A stretch of 55,915 nucleotides of DNA from Sphingomonadales bacterium (lineage in GTDB: Bacteria > Pseudomonadota > Alphaproteobacteria > Sphingomonadales > Sphingomonadaceae), in contig JAAURJ010000015.1 of NCBI GenBank assembly GCA_012032285.1, positions 1 through 55,915 on the forward strand. The letters run 5' to 3'. Shown here one piece after another: positions 26,930-35,660 of this stretch. The position numbers and the translations under genes were made by a program. Numbering within the stretch: position 1 is the stretch's first letter; every line of letters starts with the position of its first letter. Under the pieces are notes generated by a model, which searched no databases, was not told where the DNA came from, and saw only the letters and a list, made by a program, of their open reading frames with translations.

Positions 26930-27701
26930 ACATAGAAAACCACTGGCCCTTGCCATAGGACAGATTTTGTTCGTCGCCCGCACGCTGGGCATATTTTTCT
27001 CAATGATTTTTTGCATTATTGCCCATGGACTTTGGCGGCTGTTTCGCCTGCCCTCTCCATGGCCGCAAATGTTTCTGCATTCGATCAACTGGATATGCGG
27101 TGTAATTCCGCGCTTTTATGGTAAAAGATTGAAAAAGAATGTTTTTTACGCCGCCAACCATATCAGCTGGATGGACATTCCCCTGATCGCTGGCTTTACC
27201 GGATGCACATTTGTGGCGCAGGACGGGATCAAAAGCTGGCCCATTGTCGGATGGCTATGCAAGCTGAACCGCACCATATTTGTATCGCGCGAAGACCGCA
27301 TGAGCGTCGATAAACAGGTCGCCAATCTGAAAGCCGCCATTGACGGCAAACAACCGGTTACGATCTTTCCAGAGGGCACAACCAATGACGGCACCTATTT
27401 GAACCCATTCAAACCGGCCTTGTTTGCCGTATTATCGCCGCCACCCAAAGGGATGATGGTGCAGCCTGTGTTCATCAGCTATGGCAAGGATACCGACGAA
27501 ATCGCATGGATTGGCGAGGAATCCGCGCCCGCCAATGCTTGGCGGCTTTTGTCCCGTATCAAACCCATGGCAGCGCGGGTTTATTATCTCGAACCTTTTG
27601 ACCCGGCACAATTTGCCAACCGCAAGGAAATAGCCGCCGAGGTGCGCGAAAGGATCAGCGCGATGGTTGAAGCTGGCGGTCATTTGCCAAGGCGTATATA
27701 A
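26901..27701 (+). CDS. 1-acyl-sn-glycerol-3-phosphate acyltransferase (PlsC family)
   Basis: About 266 residues with a hydrophobic N-terminal helix (LALAIGQILFVARTLGIFF). The acyltransferase block I is NHISWMD (HX4D) and block III is FPEGTTNDG. It adds the second acyl chain in phospholipid synthesis, or modifies another lysolipid such as an ornithine lipid. Start ATG 26901 has GGAG 5 nt upstream and overlaps the fur 3' end by 29 bp. The order fur-plsC-miaB is usual in sphingomonads (from memory of the group). Confidence 0.9.
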   Translation: MALLSTARIEHRKPLALAIGQILFVARTLGIFFSMIFCIIAHGLWRLFRLPSPWPQMFLHSINWICGVIPRFYGKRLKKNVFYAANHISWMDIPLIAGFTGCTFVAQDGIKSWPIVGWLCKLNRTIFVSREDRMSVDKQVANLKAAIDGKQPVTIFPEGTTNDGTYLNPFKPALFAVLSPPPKGMMVQPVFISYGKDTDEIAWIGEESAPANAWRLLSRIKPMAARVYYLEPFDPAQFANRKEIAAEVRERISAMVEAGGHLPRRI

Positions 27702-27708
27702 GTAAATC

Positions 27709-29075
27709 ATGACAAAAGGCACTTCCCCAGATTCGCCAAAAAAAGCTCCCAAAACATTCTATGTGCAAAATTACGGATGCCAGATGAATGTTTATGACGG
27801 CGACCGTATGGCTGACCAATTTGCCGCGCAGGGTATGACAGCATCGGGCAAAGAGGATGCCGATCTGATCGTCCTGAATACTTGCCACATCCGCGAAAAA
27901 GCGGCGGAAAAAGTCTATTCCGAAATTGGCCGCGTTGGAAAAACCGAAAAAAAGCCAATGCGAAGCAGCCCATGATTGCGGTTGCCGGATGCGTGGCACA
28001 GGCGGAAGGCGCAGAAATCAGCCGCCGTTCCCCCAGCGTCGATATAGTCGTCGGTCCGCAAGCTTATCATAAGCTACCCGAAATGATCGCCAATGCCACG
28101 GCGGGCGGGCGGGCGATCGACCTGGACCTGCCGGGGCTGGATAAATTTGATGCCTTGCCCAAGAAACGCAAATCCGGGCCAACCGCATTTTTGACCGTGC
28201 AGGAGGGATGCGACAAATTCTGCACCTATTGCGTTGTTCCCTATACACGCGGCGCTGAAATCTCTCGCGGTTGGTCTGCGCTGATTGATGAGGCCAAGGC
28301 GCTGGTGGATGGCGGGGCGAAGGAAATCACCCTGCTAGGCCAAAATGTCAACGCATGGCGCGGCGAAAATGAACAAGGCCGCGCCGTAGGACTAGAAGAC
28401 CTGATCCGTACGCTGGATCGTATCGAAGGATTGGCGCGGATCCGTTATGTCACCAGCCATCCCAATGATATGACGCAGGGCCTGATTGCGGCGCATGGCG
28501 ATGTCGAAAAATTAATGCCTTATCTCCACCTGCCGGTACAAGCGGGCAGCGACCGAATATTGAAAGCCATGAACCGCAGCCATAGTGCGGACAGTTATCG
28601 CCGTATCATCGATGCCGTTCGCAACGTCCGCCCTGATATCGCCATATCGGGTGATTTCATCGTCGGTTTTCCGGGCGAAAGCGACGATGATTTTGAAGAT
28701 ACGATGCGGCTGGTGGCTGATATTGGCTATGCATCAGCCTATAGTTTCAAATATTCGCCCCGCCCCGGCACCCCCGCTGCGACCATGGCGAACCAAATTG
28801 CCCCCGAAATGATGGACGAACGGCTTCAGCGGTTACAACAGCTATTGGGACAGCAGCAATATGAATTTAATCAATCGGTTATCGGTCAAAGCTGTGATAT
28901 ATTATTAGAGCGCAGTGGCAAATATGAAGGGCAGTTGATCGGCAAATCGCCTTGGCTGCAATCGGCCCATGTCGATATGCCGGGGCTGAAAATCGGTGAT
29001 ATGGTCCGCGTTCGGGTCAATGAAGCAGGGTATAGCAGTATAACAGGAGAAGTCCTTATGCAGGCAGCGGCCTGA
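27709..29075 (+). CDS. miaB: tRNA-2-methylthio-N6-dimethylallyladenosine synthase MiaB, frameshift in an A run
   Basis: Radical-SAM methylthiotransferase acting on i6A37 of tRNAs. The N-terminal UPF0004 domain has cluster cysteines in [16 protein letters not shown] and AGCVAQ. The radical-SAM motif is GCDKFCTYC and the C-terminal TRAM domain ends in SSITGEVL. Two overlapping frames (27709-27975 and the one carrying [13 protein letters not shown] onward) are joined by adding one A to the A7 run at 27947-27953, giving [17 protein letters not shown]. MiaB is never split in nature to my knowledge, so this is an error or, less likely, slippage. Start ATG 27709 lies 5 bp after plsC. Confidence 0.93.
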
Positions 29076-30067
29076 ATGGCAAAAAAACAGCAGCCAAGCC
29101 GGGCGATATGTCCCGCCTCGAAATCAGCTTTGACAAACCCCATTTGATCGGCGGGGTATTCGGCGAATTTGACCAGAATCTGGTGGCGATCGAAAACCGG
29201 CTGGGCGTTTATATTTCGGCGCGCGGCAACAAGGTTCAGATAGAGGGCGAGGCCAGCGCCACCGCACGGGCGCGCGATGTGCTGAATGATATATATTCGC
29301 GCGTATTACGCGGCGAGGATATTGATCTGGAAACCGTTCAGGCGGTAATCGCCATGTCAAGCGAACCCACGCTGGAGGGCATTGTCCGCAAAAGCGCCGA
29401 AGCGCCGCAGGTGATGATCCGCACGCGCAAGAAAACGCTGGTGCCCAGAAGCGCGACACAGGTTCCTTATATGCAGGCACTGGCACGCGATGACATCATC
29501 TTCGCGCTGGGTCCGGCCGGCACCGGTAAAACCTATCTGGCGGTGGCGCAGGCGGTGGCGATGCTGATCACCGGCGCGGTGGACCGTTTGATCCTATCGC
29601 GCCCGGCGGTGGAAGCGGGCGAACATTTGGGCTTTCTCCCCGGCGATATGAAGGAAAAGGTCGATCCGTATTTGCGGCCTATCTATGATGCGCTTTATGA
29701 CTGCCTGCCTGCCGAGCAAGTGGAACGCCGCATCGCCAATGGCGAGATTGAAATCGCCCCCCTCGCCTTCATGCGCGGCCGCACATTGGCCGACAGCTTC
29801 ATCATATTGGACGAAGCGCAAAATACCACCGCAGCACAGATGAAAATGATGCTCACCCGGTTCGGCATGAACAGCCGCATGGTGATTTGCGGCGACCCGA
29901 AACAGGTTGATATTCCCGGCGGCGTCACCCGGTCCGGCCTGAACGATGCGGTCAGCCGTCTGGAAGGGATAGAGGGCATTTGCACCATCCGTTTCAACAG
30001 CGCCGACGTCGTCCGCCACCCGCTGGTCGGCCGGATCGTCGATGCTTATGAAGGCGGCGATGATTGA
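29076..30067 (+). CDS. phoH: PhoH-like ATPase, 5' end affected by an A-run indel
   Basis: PhoH-family P-loop ATPase, often linked to YbeY and RNA metabolism. N-terminal KH-like part: FGEFDQNLVAIENRLGVYISARGNKVQIEG region. Walker A is GPAGTGKTYLA and Walker B FIILDEAQN. The continuous frame starts at 29108 (MSRLEISF), but ATG 29076 right after the miaB stop gives MAKKTAAKPGDMSRLE if the A7 run at 29081-29087 had eight A's, the usual style of start in this group. About 330 residues after repair. The stop overlaps a small ORF, and ybeY follows only after a 1.7-kb insertion. Confidence 0.92.
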
Positions 30068-30312
30068 TGATTATTATCTTAAATCAGAATGAGGAATCCA
30101 ATCTATTCAAAGAAGTAAATGGCCAAGGCGGCTTTCAATCCCTGCTAAGCCGTTTAAGACAACAATATAACCGTCAAACAAGAGAACTTAGACTGACAGA
30201 CCAAGATTTTGAGCGGATACCAAGATACGCATTTGATTATGGAAATGGAGGGTTTGAAGGTCGCTTAAGGAGTATTTTTGAGCAGCACTTAGGTCCAAAT
30301 TTAGGGCGTTAA
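30067..30312 (+). CDS. Small conserved-looking protein at the edge of the R-M island
   Basis: 81 residues, ATG overlapping the phoH stop (TGATG), ending 12 bp inside the convergent endonuclease gene. The C-terminal half, with RIPRYAFDYGNGGFEGRL and the ending HLGPNLGR, looks like a real folded protein and resembles small proteins I have seen beside mobile genes, but I cannot name a function. It is AT-rich like the neighbouring R-M genes and unlike phoH. Translational coupling to phoH probably arose when the island landed here. Confidence 0.65.
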   Translation: MIIILNQNEESNLFKEVNGQGGFQSLLSRLRQQYNRQTRELRLTDQDFERIPRYAFDYGNGGFEGRLRSIFEQHLGPNLGR

Positions 30313-30948
30313 TTTAGTTTGAAATATCCGCCGCGCACTGTTTTGAATGATCGGTAATCCGAAATCACCAATCGACTGATCGTGCAGATGATATGAATCA
30401 AATGCTTTTGAAACTTCGATCAAATCGCCCAGATGCACCGAGCATTGCAGCCTTCTTTGTGATTTCGAATCGATTTTTGGATTGAGGATGATTTTCGTTT
30501 CGACCTGCGCCAGAGCAGCCTTTCTATCTTGCGCCCATGCACGCGCCGCCAGATGCTGGTCTTGCGGAAAATTGTTCAGCAAAAGTCCTTCATGAAAATC
30601 GGTTACAATTTCCAAAGTCATGGCCCCATGAAGAGTGACTATAGCTTCTTGCGATAAAATGCATTCATGAACCTCAGCAAAAACTTTTTGCCCGCCCGAC
30701 TGACGATAGCGTCCGACAATCATCCTGTAGGGCTGAATTACAGAAAAAAATCGCCGAGCGTCTGACAAGCCTATGGTATCATTGCCGCTAGCTTTAATGC
30801 TGGTGGCTAGTCCTTTTGAACGGTCAAATTTGGCTTCTATGTCAAAACCCGCTGTTACCGATCGTGATTGGTCGGATGCGCCAGGAAAAAGGCCGCACCC
30901 TTTAATAAAATCTTCAAAGCGTTTCCCGTGTAGCTGGTTTACACTCAT
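30301..30948 (-). CDS. Probable type II restriction endonuclease
   Basis: A 215-residue protein. Near the N terminus GKRFEDFIKGC is followed by GFDIEAKFDRSKGLATSIKAS and then DTIGLSDARRFF. A Glu, an Asp and an S-I-K strand in this order fit a PD-(D/E)xK nuclease core (inference). It overlaps the upstream DNA methyltransferase by ATGA and lies on the same strand, the normal layout of a small R-M unit. The recognition sequence is unknown. Composition is more AT-rich than the flanking phoH and ybeY genes. Confidence 0.7.
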   Translation of the reverse strand: MSVNQLHGKRFEDFIKGCGLFPGASDQSRSVTAGFDIEAKFDRSKGLATSIKASGNDTIGLSDARRFFSVIQPYRMIVGRYRQSGGQKVFAEVHECILSQEAIVTLHGAMTLEIVTDFHEGLLLNNFPQDQHLAARAWAQDRKAALAQVETKIILNPKIDSKSQRRLQCSVHLGDLIEVSKAFDSYHLHDQSIGDFGLPIIQNSARRIFQTKLTP

Positions 30949-31739
30949 GCAAAACAGGATTCATAGCTGGACACCAATTCGCCCTTGCCAATACTGGGAT
31001 TACCGGCTGTTCGCCATTTTACAGGATTCCAGTCAATGGAATCTAACCTGTTGAATAAACGGCGCGCATCAATGTTCGCGCGTATGAAATAATGCGATTG
31101 GGGTGATTTTCTCAAACCATCAAAAGAAACCATACCGGCCCTTGCCCCTACACGCTGAAAAGCAAAATCTGCATCCCGTGCCTGAACAAAAGAAAAATCC
31201 GGATGCGTGCGGTTGGCGGCAATAATCGGACGCAATTCAGGGCTTTTCTGCCACACTTGAAAGACAGTAGGGACGGCATAAGGTTGGCCTTCAAATTCGA
31301 AGCTGTAATCATCCAGCTCTTTTTCCGCCAGCAGATGCATATTTCTGTCCAGACGGTTCACAAAATTCTGTTTTTGAAATGTACGCGGCAGGATAAAGGC
31401 GATGATTTCAGAAAACCCAGCGGCATGATCAAAGAACCGCCGCGCCAATGCCGCATTTTTTCCAAAGGGCGGATTGCCTACTGTCACAATTTTTTTTTCC
31501 GGCACTGGGGCGCACCAGTCAAAAAAATCAATTGGCAAAATAGCGCTGCTCGCCGGTGCAATATCGATAGCAACGGCGGATTTCGGTATAAAATCTAAAA
31601 AAGCGCCCTCTCCGGCGGATGGTTCAACCCAGAAAAAATCATCAAGATTCTCGGTGAATAATGATGATAGAAACTCTATACAATCCTGAGCGATCTCTTT
31701 TTTAGTATAAAATTTATCAAGGCTTCGCGCAGTTACCAT
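30945..31739 (-). CDS. DNA adenine methyltransferase of a type II R-M system
   Basis: About 264 residues. A SAM-binding motif X-like KFYTKKEIAQDCI is at the N terminus, motif I WVEPSAGEGAFLDF at about 37-50, and catalytic motif IV GNPPFG (NPPF, typical of N6-adenine or N4-cytosine enzymes) at about 88-93. The C-terminal half would hold the target-recognition domain. Start ATG 31739 has GGGAG 7 nt upstream; the open frame reaches 31817 but would overlap ybeY. It would methylate the site cut by the downstream nuclease. The small size is normal for a stand-alone type II enzyme. Confidence 0.82.
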   Translation of the reverse strand: MVTARSLDKFYTKKEIAQDCIEFLSSLFTENLDDFFWVEPSAGEGAFLDFIPKSAVAIDIAPASSAILPIDFFDWCAPVPEKKIVTVGNPPFGKNAALARRFFDHAAGFSEIIAFILPRTFQKQNFVNRLDRNMHLLAEKELDDYSFEFEGQPYAVPTVFQVWQKSPELRPIIAANRTHPDFSFVQARDADFAFQRVGARAGMVSFDGLRKSPQSHYFIRANIDARRLFNRLDSIDWNPVKWRTAGNPSIGKGELVSSYESCFA

Positions 31740-31815
31740 GAAAAGCTCCCTGTGATATATTGTCTTTTTGTGCCTATTATGTTCCTTTATGTCAAGATGC
31801 TTGGAGTAAATACCC

Positions 31816-32319
31816 ATGATTGAATTGGACCTGTCCGCCGAACGATGCTGGCCGGATGGAACCGATTGGCAGCTTTTGTGTGAAAAAGCGGTGGCGGCAG
31901 GGATTGCGGTGGCGCCCTATGCGCGGCTGAACGAAACCGCGGCGACGCTTTCGGTCAGTGTGCGTCTGGCTCAAAATGAAGAGGTCCACGCGCTCAACCG
32001 CAATTACAGGCAGAAGGATAAGCCGACCAATATCCTGTCCTTTCCCATGCTCGATGCGGTGCTGCTGGGAAGCCTTGCCAATACTGATGACGGTGAGGTG
32101 CTTTTGGGGGACATGATATTGGCTTATGAAATCTGCGCAGACGAAGCAGCGGAAAAAGATATTTCGCTATCACAGCATATCAGCCATTTGATTGTGCATG
32201 GCACGCTCCACCTGCTCGGATTTGACCATATGGAGGAGCATGAAGCGGAGACGATGGAGGCGATGGAAATAAAAGCGCTTGCATCATTGGGCCTGCCCAA
32301 TCCATATATTGATATCTGA
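31816..32319 (+). CDS. ybeY: Endoribonuclease YbeY
   Basis: A 167-residue zinc-dependent endoribonuclease for 16S rRNA 3'-end maturation and 70S quality control. The metal motif HGTLHLLGFDH (HxxxHxxxxxH) is at about residues 133-143. NRNYRQKDKPTNILSFP is the family's conserved middle block. It normally follows phoH directly; here a 1.7-kb R-M island separates them, so its promoter must now lie in the 76 bp shared with the methyltransferase gene. corC follows after 31 bp. Confidence 0.94.
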   Translation: MIELDLSAERCWPDGTDWQLLCEKAVAAGIAVAPYARLNETAATLSVSVRLAQNEEVHALNRNYRQKDKPTNILSFPMLDAVLLGSLANTDDGEVLLGDMILAYEICADEAAEKDISLSQHISHLIVHGTLHLLGFDHMEEHEAETMEAMEIKALASLGLPNPYIDI

Positions 32320-32350
32320 CCAACAACAAAGAGGCCAAAATACCCCCATC

Positions 32351-33288
32351 ATGCCAGAGGGTGACAGTTTAAGCAGCACGAGCCAAAGCCGGAGCAGCAC
32401 AGACAGCGACAATGAAGGACGATTATGGCAGCGGTTAAGAACGATGTTCTTTGGCCCCGGTCACGAACCGACGCTGCGTGAGCAGCTGGAAGAAGCAATT
32501 GCCGAACATGAAGAAGAAAGCTGCGATGAAGATACAAGCGCCGGACCGAGCGGAGATTTGTCGGCAACAGAGCGGCTTATGCTACGCAATTTGCTGCATT
32601 TTTCCGAACACCGCGTCGACGATGTCATGGTCCCGCGCAGCGAGATTATCGCTGTAGTGGACACGGCCAGCTTTACAGAGATAACCGCAATTTTTGCCGA
32701 ACATGGCCATAGCCGCTTGCCGGTTTATCATGACACGCTCGATAATATAATCGGCATGATCCATATCAAAGATATATTCGCGGTCTGGCCGAAGGCAGGG
32801 AGCAGCCTGGAAGCCTCGAAGCTTTTATGCGGCAACCGCGTTATGTTCCCGAAAGCATGGGCGTCATGGAATTGCTTAGCGAGATGCGCACCACACGGAC
32901 CCATTTGGCGATCATCGTCGATGAATATTCGGGCACCGAAGGGCTCGTGACGATTGAGGATTTGGTCGAAGAAATTGTCGGCGAGATTGAAGATGAACAT
33001 GATGATGAACCCGAAGCGCTGTTCCTTGAAACTGCGCCCGGTATATGGGAATGCGATGCCCGCGCGGAGCTGGACGACCTTGCCGCCGCCATTGATCCCA
33101 AGCTGGAGGATGTGGAAGAGGACGTTGATACATTGGGCGGCCTTGCCTTTGTGATCGCTGGACAAGTGCCTGCACCCGGCGACATATTAACCCATGAAGC
33201 CAGCGGCTGGTGTCTCGAAATCCTGAACGGCGACGAAAAACGTGTCACAAGGATAAAGCTATATGAAGCGGCAGGGGAAAGCGCATAA
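32351..33288 (+). CDS. corC: CorC/HlyC-type CBS-domain transporter-associated protein, frameshifted
   Basis: Cytosolic CBS-pair protein linked to magnesium/cobalt efflux. An N-terminal acidic Ser-rich region (about 1-65) leads to LLHFSEHRVDDVMVPRSEIIAV, CBS1 (HSRLPVYHDTLDNIIGMIHIKD), CBS2 (THLAIIVDEYSGTEGLVTIEDLVEEIVGEI) and a CorC_HlyC C-terminal domain; these are given as landmarks. The first frame derails after ASKL; the second begins at MRQPRYVPESMGV. Adding one T to the T4 run at 32823-32826 joins them as ASKLFMRQPRYVPE. About 313 codons after repair, the normal size. lnt, which often follows corC, is not present. Confidence 0.9.
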
Positions 33289-33311
33289 GAAAAGATTATT
33301 TATCTTTTCTT
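33287..33311 (+). terminator. AT-rich 10-bp hairpin at the corC stop codon
   Basis: AAGAAAAGAT (33287-33296) and ATCTTTTCTT (33302-33311) form a perfect 10-bp inverted repeat with a TATTT loop, starting inside the corC TAA. It has no GC-rich stem and only an AT-rich tail, so it may be a weak bidirectional terminator or mRNA 3' end structure. Confidence 0.45.
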
Positions 33312-33584
33312 ATCAATTATATATTCCTTAACCCGATAATTTTTCTTAATATAATCGCAAAATTCATCTGCGATTGCGTTGCGGGATTAGGGTAAAACTT
33401 GCCTGCATAAGTGGCGGTTCCGGCCATAGCAACTCGCGCATCCAACCGAGTCTAACGCATCGGAATGCTGAACAGGCTGGAATATTGAGAGGCAGGACAG
33501 GCGGGTTTTGTGATACTTTCCGCAAAAACAGACGGCGATGCAAAGGGACTGGCGCTTCGCCGTTATTCCGATTAGCTGTTCAAT
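33312..33584. other. Non-coding stretch upstream of the alpha/beta hydrolase
   Basis: About 270 bp. A frame fused to the hydrolase is open through it, but its product (many Arg/Gly/Cys, no recognisable fold) does not look like a protein and begins well before the natural membrane-anchor start at 33585. I see no RNA gene or repeat. It probably contains the hydrolase promoter. Confidence 0.5.
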
Positions 33585-34696
33585 ATGATACAATTTTTCT
33601 TGCGCCGAAAAACACTCTCGATCAGCTTGTTGATCATTGGTATTATCGCAGGCTGGCAGTATTTTGGACGATGGGGCAGCACTCCACCATTGAAGACGTG
33701 TCCGGCCATGTAATACCTGACAGTGTAGCAGAAATGCGTCGTGTCAAGTTGGGAGGCGTTGAGCAATCCATCACAATTCGGGGGCGAAACGCCAACGCCC
33801 CTATTCTGATCTGGTTACATGGTGGACCTGGGCAAGACGAAACGGGCCTTTGGCGTCGATATAACAGCGCTTTGGAGGATCACTTCGTCGTCGTGTATTG
33901 GACTCAGCGCGGTACAGGCCGGTCATATAGCAACAACATTCAAGCATCATCGATGACGATTGCGCAGTTTGTCAGCGATCTGCATGAGCTGGTTGGATAC
34001 ATTCAGCGCCGTTTTGGGCAGCAAAGGGTTGTCCTTGCAGGACATAGCTGGGGATCGAGTTTGGGCGTTGCTTATGCCCAAGCACACCCGGATAATGTGG
34101 CTGCCTTTGTGGGAGTGAGTCAGGTAGTCAACGCTCTTGCAGGTGAACGCCTGTCCTATCGATTCACAGTTGATGAAGCGAAACGACGCGGCGATACAGA
34201 AGCGCTGCGCGAATTGTCGGCGCTAGGGGAGCCCCCATACCCGATGTCATCCATCTTGGCGCAGCGGAACTGGCTTGAGAAGTTCGGTGGCGGTTCATTC
34301 CACCAACCAACATCCTTAATCAACCTGATGTGGCAGTCCTTTGGAGCCAGCGAACTCACGTTGCTTGATGGGATCTACTACCAACCCGGGGTAAATTTCT
34401 CGTTGAATTCGCTCGCAGCAGAAAATGCACGTGTCGATTGGTGGAGCAATGCAAGAAAGTTCCAGATGCCGGTATTCATCTTATCGGGTATCTTTGATCG
34501 TAATGCGGACGCAGGCTTGCAACGAGCATATTTCGACCGCATCAAAGCACCAGTTAAAGCGCACCACTGGTTTCGACAATCAGCCCATTCACCTCCGTTT
34601 GAAGAACCTGATGCCTTCAACCGCGTTATGATTGACGAGGTTTTACCGGTCGTTCAGGAGTGGCGGACTATTGGCGGACAGGAGCAATCCCTCTAG
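33585..34696 (+). CDS. Membrane-anchored alpha/beta hydrolase (proline iminopeptidase-like), frameshifted
   Basis: After repair, about 371 residues: an N-terminal anchor (MIQFFLRRK then LSISLLIIGIIAGWQYFG), a short linker, and an S33-type hydrolase. Landmarks are the oxyanion motif HGGPGQ, TQRGTGRS, the nucleophile elbow GHSWGSS, an Asp in IFDRNAD and a late His in QSAHSPPF. The anchor and the catalytic part are in different frames; one base missing at 33692-33694 (TTG-AAGAC) separates PPL from (K/E)DVSGHV. Peptidase or esterase activity cannot be chosen by sequence. The periplasmic face is likely. The composition differs somewhat from neighbours (fewer GGC/GCC codons). Confidence 0.82.
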
Positions 34697-34699
34697 GAT

Positions 34700-34930
34700 T
34701 TGCCGGGGGTCACTCGCCAAAATAGTCAGACCATCATATTCATTAAAGAGCGCGGAGCGGCAGGTTCAATATGGAAAGCTGTGATTCGCCAGGATGAAGG
34801 GGAAACATATCCGTTGCTTCTTTCATATCAGCGCGCAGGCGAGTGTGAAATCAAACGCGAACTGAAGCGCGGAGAAATCATTATTGACCGCAGGGGGAAA
34901 TATGAACAGGCTGGGAACTGCCACCTATGA
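34700..34930 (+). other. Possible small gene or gene remnant
   Basis: An open frame without ATG between the hydrolase and the MOSC gene. The translated part, with TIIFIKERGAAGSIWKAVIR and KRGEIIIDRRGKYEQAG, has a protein-like composition, but it lacks a good start (TTG at 34700) and I recognise no family. It overlaps the 3' end of the MOSC gene by a few bases. It may be the tail of a gene cut by an insertion. Confidence 0.25.
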
Positions 34931-35596
34931 CGCGCTTGCCAAATCCCCTGCTCTTTTCCGCCAAACCTCTGCTAGAGATTCTAGAGCAGCCAATTGCCGC
35001 AGTTCCCATGCTGCGCCCTCTATTCTGTGGCCGCCGCCGATCAGCAATTTGAAAACCCGTTTTATGGTCCAGTCATGGTTCGCCGCCGCCACCTGTTCAA
35101 TCGCATCGCCCGGTGCGACAATGCCTTCTTCGATCACGCGAAAATACAGCCCGCATCTGCCGGTGCGGATGACTTCGCGGGACAGGCCGTGAAGCCCGAA
35201 ATGATGGTCGATTTTCCAGCATGGCTGTCGCCCCTGTGCCACCTCGACCAGGGCTTTGCCGATGCGGAACCGGTCACCGATCCGCACCTGTTCCTCGGTT
35301 AATCCCGACGCGCTGATATTCTCGCCAAAGGCCCCGGCTGCGGATAGCAAAGGGTGCCCGTCCAGCTTTGCCGTCCAATAGGGATAATGTTCCGCGGGGT
35401 AAAGATGCACCGCCTTGTCCGCCCCGCCATGCACTTTTGTATCGGCCACCTGATCGCCTTCAAAACCAAGACGGCGGAGCATTACCGGAGCGCCGACAGC
35501 TTCGCGGGCCATGGCGCTTTGCGTGCCATCGGCGCGAAATGGCCTAGGGCCGCCGATCAAAAGGCATTGGATAGAGCTATGGATCATAACGGCCAT
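34925..35596 (-). CDS. MOSC-domain protein
   Basis: About 223 residues of the YiiM-type MOSC family, linked to molybdenum cofactor sulfuration or Moco-dependent reduction of N-hydroxylated compounds. Visible are GPRPFRADGTQSAM near the N terminus, GFEGDQVADTKVHGGADKAVHLYP, GAFGENISASGLTEEQVRIGDRF, and RQPCWKIDHHFG with the conserved Cys. Landmarks are given as separate blocks. The frame is open to 35701, but that would cover the promoter of the divergent glycosyltransferase; MAVMIHSSIQC (35596) or the ATG 9 bp later is preferred. Confidence 0.87.
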   Translation of the reverse strand: MAVMIHSSIQCLLIGGPRPFRADGTQSAMAREAVGAPVMLRRLGFEGDQVADTKVHGGADKAVHLYPAEHYPYWTAKLDGHPLLSAAGAFGENISASGLTEEQVRIGDRFRIGKALVEVAQGRQPCWKIDHHFGLHGLSREVIRTGRCGLYFRVIEEGIVAPGDAIEQVAAANHDWTIKRVFKLLIGGGHRIEGAAWELRQLAALESLAEVWRKRAGDLASAS

Positions 35597-35660
35597 TCTA
35601 TAATCAATAATGCCCCTATTCCCATTGGCTTTTTCCATTCGTCCCGATAAAAGCGCGGGG

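Noticed and set aside
32823-32826. Programmed frameshift in corC
   Set aside because: A T4 run is a weak slip site, no stem-loop or internal Shine-Dalgarno box is near, and the family is not known to use frameshifting.
33374-33584. N-terminal extension of the hydrolase frame
   Set aside because: The natural membrane-anchor start (33585) is in another frame and is joined by one missing base; the extension has no protein-like features.
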